A DNA stretch of 14,807 nucleotides from JBBRWV01 sp038248985. GTDB taxonomy: Bacteria > Planctomycetota > Phycisphaerae > WQYP01. This document shows, piece after piece, positions 12,019-14,807 of this stretch. The notes under the pieces are model-generated. The model was not told the origin of the DNA and ran no database searches. It was given only the letters and a program-made list of their open reading frames with translations. The DNA is taken from contig JBBRWV010000095.1 in assembly GCA_038248985.1 (NCBI GenBank), forward strand, positions 1-14,807, in the 5' to 3' direction. The position numbers and the translations under genes are program-made. Every line of letters starts with the position of its first letter. Position 1 is the stretch's first letter.

Positions 12019-13470
12019 ATGCCTCCCCCATCCCCACTCCCCTCCCTCCACGGCCAACGCGTCCTCGTCCAGGGCCTCGGCCGCTTCGGCGGCGGCCTCG
12101 GCGTCACCCGCTTCCTCGTCGAACAAGGTGCCATCGTCACCGTCACCGATACCGACTCCCCCGAAAAACTCGCCGACTCCGTCGCCCAGCTCGCCGACCT
12201 CGCACCCCGCATCACCTTCAAACTCGGTGCCCATGACCTCGCCGACTTCACCTCCACCGACCTCCTCGTCGTCAACCCCGCCGTCGACAAACCCGCCAGC
12301 CCCCACGTCCAGGCCGCACTCGCCGCCGCCATCCCCCTCACCACCGAACTCAACCTCTTCCTCGAACGCTGCCCCGCCTTCACCATCGGCATCTCCGGCT
12401 CCGTCGGCAAATCCACCACCACCATGCTCATCTACCAAGCCCTCGCCGCCGGCCTCCACCCGCCCGTCGTGCCCTCCCCTCCCCCTTCTGACCCCTCACC
12501 CCCCGCCGTCTTCCTCGGCGGAAACATCGGCCACTCCCTCCTCGCCTCCCTCCCCGCCATGAAACCCGCCGACCTCGTCGTCCTCGAACTCTCCTCCTTC
12601 ATGCTCGAAGACACCCCCCGCATCGCCTGGTCACCCAACATCGCCGTCCTCACCAACCTCTTCCCCAATCACCTCGACCGCCACCACACCATGGCCCAGT
12701 ACGCTGCCGAAAAACAAAACCTCCTCAAGTTCCAAAAAACCACCGACCTCGCCATCTTCAATAACGACCACGAACTCGTCTCCCGCTGGACCCACCTCGC
12801 AAAAGGCCGCGTCGCCAAGTACACCATCCGCGGCCCCAAATCCTCCCACCTCCACCTCCTCATGCCCGGTGAACACAATCAATCCAACGCCCAGGCCGCA
12901 CTCGCCGTCCTCGATCACCTCCCCGAAAACATCCGCCCCGCCTTCAACCGCACCGCCGCACTCCACGCCATCGAAACCTACGGCGGCCTCCCCCACCGCC
13001 TCCAAATCGTCCACGCCCTCCAACTCGGCCCAGGGCCCCAAAAAAGAACCGTCCGCTTCTACAATGACTCCAAAGCCACCTCCCCCGACGCCTCCATCAC
13101 CGCCCTCTACGCCTTCCCCCCCGGCACCGCCATCTTCCTCGCCGGCGGCTATGACAAACACATCGACCTCTCCGCCTACGAAAAAGCCCTCGCCGAAAAC
13201 GCCGCCGGCATCCTCGGCCTCGGTGCCACCGGCCAAGCCATCCTCAACACCCTCAAAAACCCTACCCACACCAACGGCCGCATCGCCTACGTCAACACCC
13301 TCGACGCCGCACTCCCCCTCGCCCTCCAATGGGCCGCACGCGATGAAAAAATCTCCGCCATCGTCCTCTCCCCCGCCAGCGCCAGTTGGGACCAATACCC
13401 CAACTACGAAATCCGCGGCGACCACTTCGCCGCCCTCGCCAAAAAACTTTCCGAAAGCCCCGCCCCATGA
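12019..13470 (+). CDS. murD: UDP-N-acetylmuramoylalanine--D-glutamate ligase
   Basis: A 483-residue cytoplasmic Mur ligase adding D-Glu to UDP-MurNAc-L-Ala in peptidoglycan synthesis, with ATP. Domain 1 has the Rossmann-like VLVQGLGRFGGGLG (15-28). Domain 2 has the P-loop GSVGKST (127-133), ELSSF (190-194), NHLDRH (217-222) and the probable carbamylated Lys232. Domain 3 has GEHNQSNAQAALA (284-296), NDSKATSPDA (349-358) and the MurD-specific LSPASASWDQY (450-460). It is longer than the E. coli enzyme (438), partly through a Pro/Ser-rich insert at about 147-163. The P-loop Asn usual in GTNGKST is Val129. The other dcw-cluster genes are absent. The next gene overlaps its stop by 4 bases. Confidence 0.95.
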   Translation: MPPPSPLPSLHGQRVLVQGLGRFGGGLGVTRFLVEQGAIVTVTDTDSPEKLADSVAQLADLAPRITFKLGAHDLADFTSTDLLVVNPAVDKPASPHVQAALAAAIPLTTELNLFLERCPAFTIGISGSVGKSTTTMLIYQALAAGLHPPVVPSPPPSDPSPPAVFLGGNIGHSLLASLPAMKPADLVVLELSSFMLEDTPRIAWSPNIAVLTNLFPNHLDRHHTMAQYAAEKQNLLKFQKTTDLAIFNNDHELVSRWTHLAKGRVAKYTIRGPKSSHLHLLMPGEHNQSNAQAALAVLDHLPENIRPAFNRTAALHAIETYGGLPHRLQIVHALQLGPGPQKRTVRFYNDSKATSPDASITALYAFPPGTAIFLAGGYDKHIDLSAYEKALAENAAGILGLGATGQAILNTLKNPTHTNGRIAYVNTLDAALPLALQWAARDEKISAIVLSPASASWDQYPNYEIRGDHFAALAKKLSESPAP

Positions 13471-14633
13471 TCCAACTCTCAGAACAAAACGTCCTCGAAT
13501 ATCTCCGCGCCCACCATCGCCTCGCCCCGCACGACGGCACCACCGCCGCCCGCGAAGTCCTCGTCCAATCCCTCTCCGGCGGCATCGCCAACGTCGTCCT
13601 CAAAATCCTCGACCTCGACGGCGGCCCCAAGGTCGGCTCCGACTTGCGCACCCCCGCCCAAATAAAAAATAACGCCCCCGACCCCCGCCCCAACGCCTCC
13701 CTCTGCTTCGTCCTCAAACAACCCCTCCCCAAATTCAAAACCGCCGCCGAGTGGCTCGTCGATATCGACCGCGTCCTCCTCGAACGCGATTGCATGAACC
13801 TCCTCGCCCACCTCCTCCCCGCCGGCTCCCTCCCCACCGTCCTCTGGTTCGATGAACCCAACCACATCCTCGCCATGTCCGCCGCCCCCGCCGGTGCCCT
13901 CCTCTGGAAAAAATCCCTCCTCGAAGGCCACACCTCTAGCGACGCCGCCATCCACGCCGCCATGCTCCTCGCCATGCTCCACAGTTCCACCACCCACGAC
14001 GCCCCCCTCCTCGCCCGCTACGGCAACCCCAAACTCTTCATCCAGCAACGCATCGATCCCTACTTCCAAACCATAGCTTCCGCCCACCCCGATGTAGCCT
14101 CGCAAATCCACAAAATCATGAACCTACTACTCTCTTCCCAACTATGTCTCATCCACGGCGATTTCTCCCCCAAAAACATCCTCCTCATCCCCGCAGAAGA
14201 TCCTGCCAAAAAAATCACCCATCCCACCCACTCCTCACTCCCCAACACCTGTCAGTCCATCGTCCTGCTCGACTTCGAAGTCGCCTTCTACGGCCACCCC
14301 GCCTTCGACGTCGCCACCCTCATCAACCACCTCCTCCTCAAAGCCTTCCACCACGGCCGCCCCTGGCGCAACTTCATGCTCCTCATCGACGCCTTCTGGC
14401 AAACCTATCTTCACACCGCCGACCGCTCCCTCACCTCCCTCATCCAGCGCGACGCCGGACACCTCCTCGCCGCCCTCCTCCTCGCCCGCATCGACGGCAA
14501 ATCCCCCGCCGAATATTTAACCGATCCCGCCATTCAGCAAACCATCCGCTCCGCCGCAAAATCCATCCTCACGAATCCCGACTCCTCCCTCGACCACGCC
14601 CTCGACGCCCTCACCCTCCACTTCCCCCCCTAA
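13467..14633 (+). CDS. Aminoglycoside-phosphotransferase-fold small-molecule kinase
   Basis: A 388-residue kinase-like protein starting at the ATG that overlaps the murD stop as ATGA, so the two are translationally coupled. Motifs are the Gly-rich loop SGGIANVVLKI (37-47), the ATP-binding lysine in VLKQ (Lys84), a helix ER pair (106-107), the catalytic HGDFSPKNIL (230-239; Asp232, Asn237) and the metal-binding LLDFEVAFYGHPAFD (267-281; Asp269). The layout, length and FYGxxxFD segment recall methylthioribose kinase, but no methionine-salvage gene is nearby. Coupling to murD makes a cell-wall sugar or amino-sugar substrate thinkable, which is inference. A low-complexity loop (about 50-75) interrupts the N-lobe. 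Confidence 0.82.
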   Translation: MIQLSEQNVLEYLRAHHRLAPHDGTTAAREVLVQSLSGGIANVVLKILDLDGGPKVGSDLRTPAQIKNNAPDPRPNASLCFVLKQPLPKFKTAAEWLVDIDRVLLERDCMNLLAHLLPAGSLPTVLWFDEPNHILAMSAAPAGALLWKKSLLEGHTSSDAAIHAAMLLAMLHSSTTHDAPLLARYGNPKLFIQQRIDPYFQTIASAHPDVASQIHKIMNLLLSSQLCLIHGDFSPKNILLIPAEDPAKKITHPTHSSLPNTCQSIVLLDFEVAFYGHPAFDVATLINHLLLKAFHHGRPWRNFMLLIDAFWQTYLHTADRSLTSLIQRDAGHLLAALLLARIDGKSPAEYLTDPAIQQTIRSAAKSILTNPDSSLDHALDALTLHFPP

Positions 14634-14807
14634 CCCTCCCCCCTGAACCTACCCCTCACCCCCCGTCCACCCCACCATCGCCACCCCATCACCCCCACTA
14701 CCACCACCCCTATCACCCCACCCACCCACCATCCCCACACCCCAAATCCCCCCTCTACCACGGCTATTTCTCCCCCATCCACCACCGCCCCCCCAAACCC
14801 CCCCCCC
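14634..14807. repeat. C/A-rich low-complexity tail with almost no G
   Basis: From the kinase stop codon to the window edge the plus strand is dominated by CCACC and CCCC runs, with only a handful of G residues. No gene, promoter or terminator can be recognised. It may be a polypyrimidine-like intergenic tract or the start of an extremely biased region. Confidence 0.7.

Noticed and set aside
2774..14807. CRISPR arrays, tRNA genes, insertion sequences or integrases
   Set aside because: I saw no regularly spaced repeats, cloverleaf-like segments with a T-loop, transposase motifs or terminal inverted repeats.

Overview
This looks like bacterial chromosomal DNA with high GC and a very strong strand asymmetry: the given strand is rich in C and poor in G from about 2.7 kb to the end. 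Plus-strand genes use mostly C-ending codons, while the minus-strand genes at 2774-3691 and 8972-9934 use mostly G-ending ones. The mix of a P-II protein, zinc-ribbon/TM2 proteins, a Tat-exported Rieske protein, a NuoI-type ferredoxin and an UPF0332-type HEPN gene would suit a planctomycete-like (Phycisphaerae-like) bacterium. That placement is tentative and rests on recall of protein families, not on a marker gene.

Layout. 1-507 has no credible gene but is full of hairpins; read on the minus strand it may be the 5' part of a group II intron running off the window edge. 630-983 encodes a P-II signalling protein and ends at a terminator whose 5' stem arm is duplicated. 1174-2058 holds two small minus-strand membrane proteins of TM2 type. 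2314-2603 is a small plus-strand unit not obvious from long ORFs: promoter, 15-residue leader ORF, and a 59-residue membrane protein coupled by an ATGA overlap. 2774-3691 is a minus-strand amidohydrolase. 3951-5207 is a membrane-anchored alpha/beta-hydrolase-fold protein that has lost its catalytic residues. 5324-6568 is a YhcG-type PD-(D/E)XK nuclease whose linker carries two in-frame palindromic repeats.

6730-8846 is a housekeeping and redox group: orotate phosphoribosyltransferase, a Tat-exported Rieske protein, a lipoprotein Rieske paralogue with an altered cluster site, and a NuoI-like 2x[4Fe-4S] protein with its own promoter. 8972-9934 (minus) is an intact alpha/beta hydrolase, divergent from a short-chain dehydrogenase at 10050-11000. 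11047-11701 (minus) is a two-gene module: a HEPN-domain gene broken by an amber codon in its conserved Tyr-Tyr motif, and a small partner of unknown function. 12019-14633 is murD, overlapping by 4 nt an aminoglycoside-phosphotransferase-fold kinase. The last 174 bases are C/A-rich low-complexity DNA with very little G.

No single defence island or CRISPR is present. The most unusual elements are the candidate intron RNA, the palindromes inside the nuclease gene, the paired normal and altered Rieske proteins, and the amber-interrupted HEPN gene.
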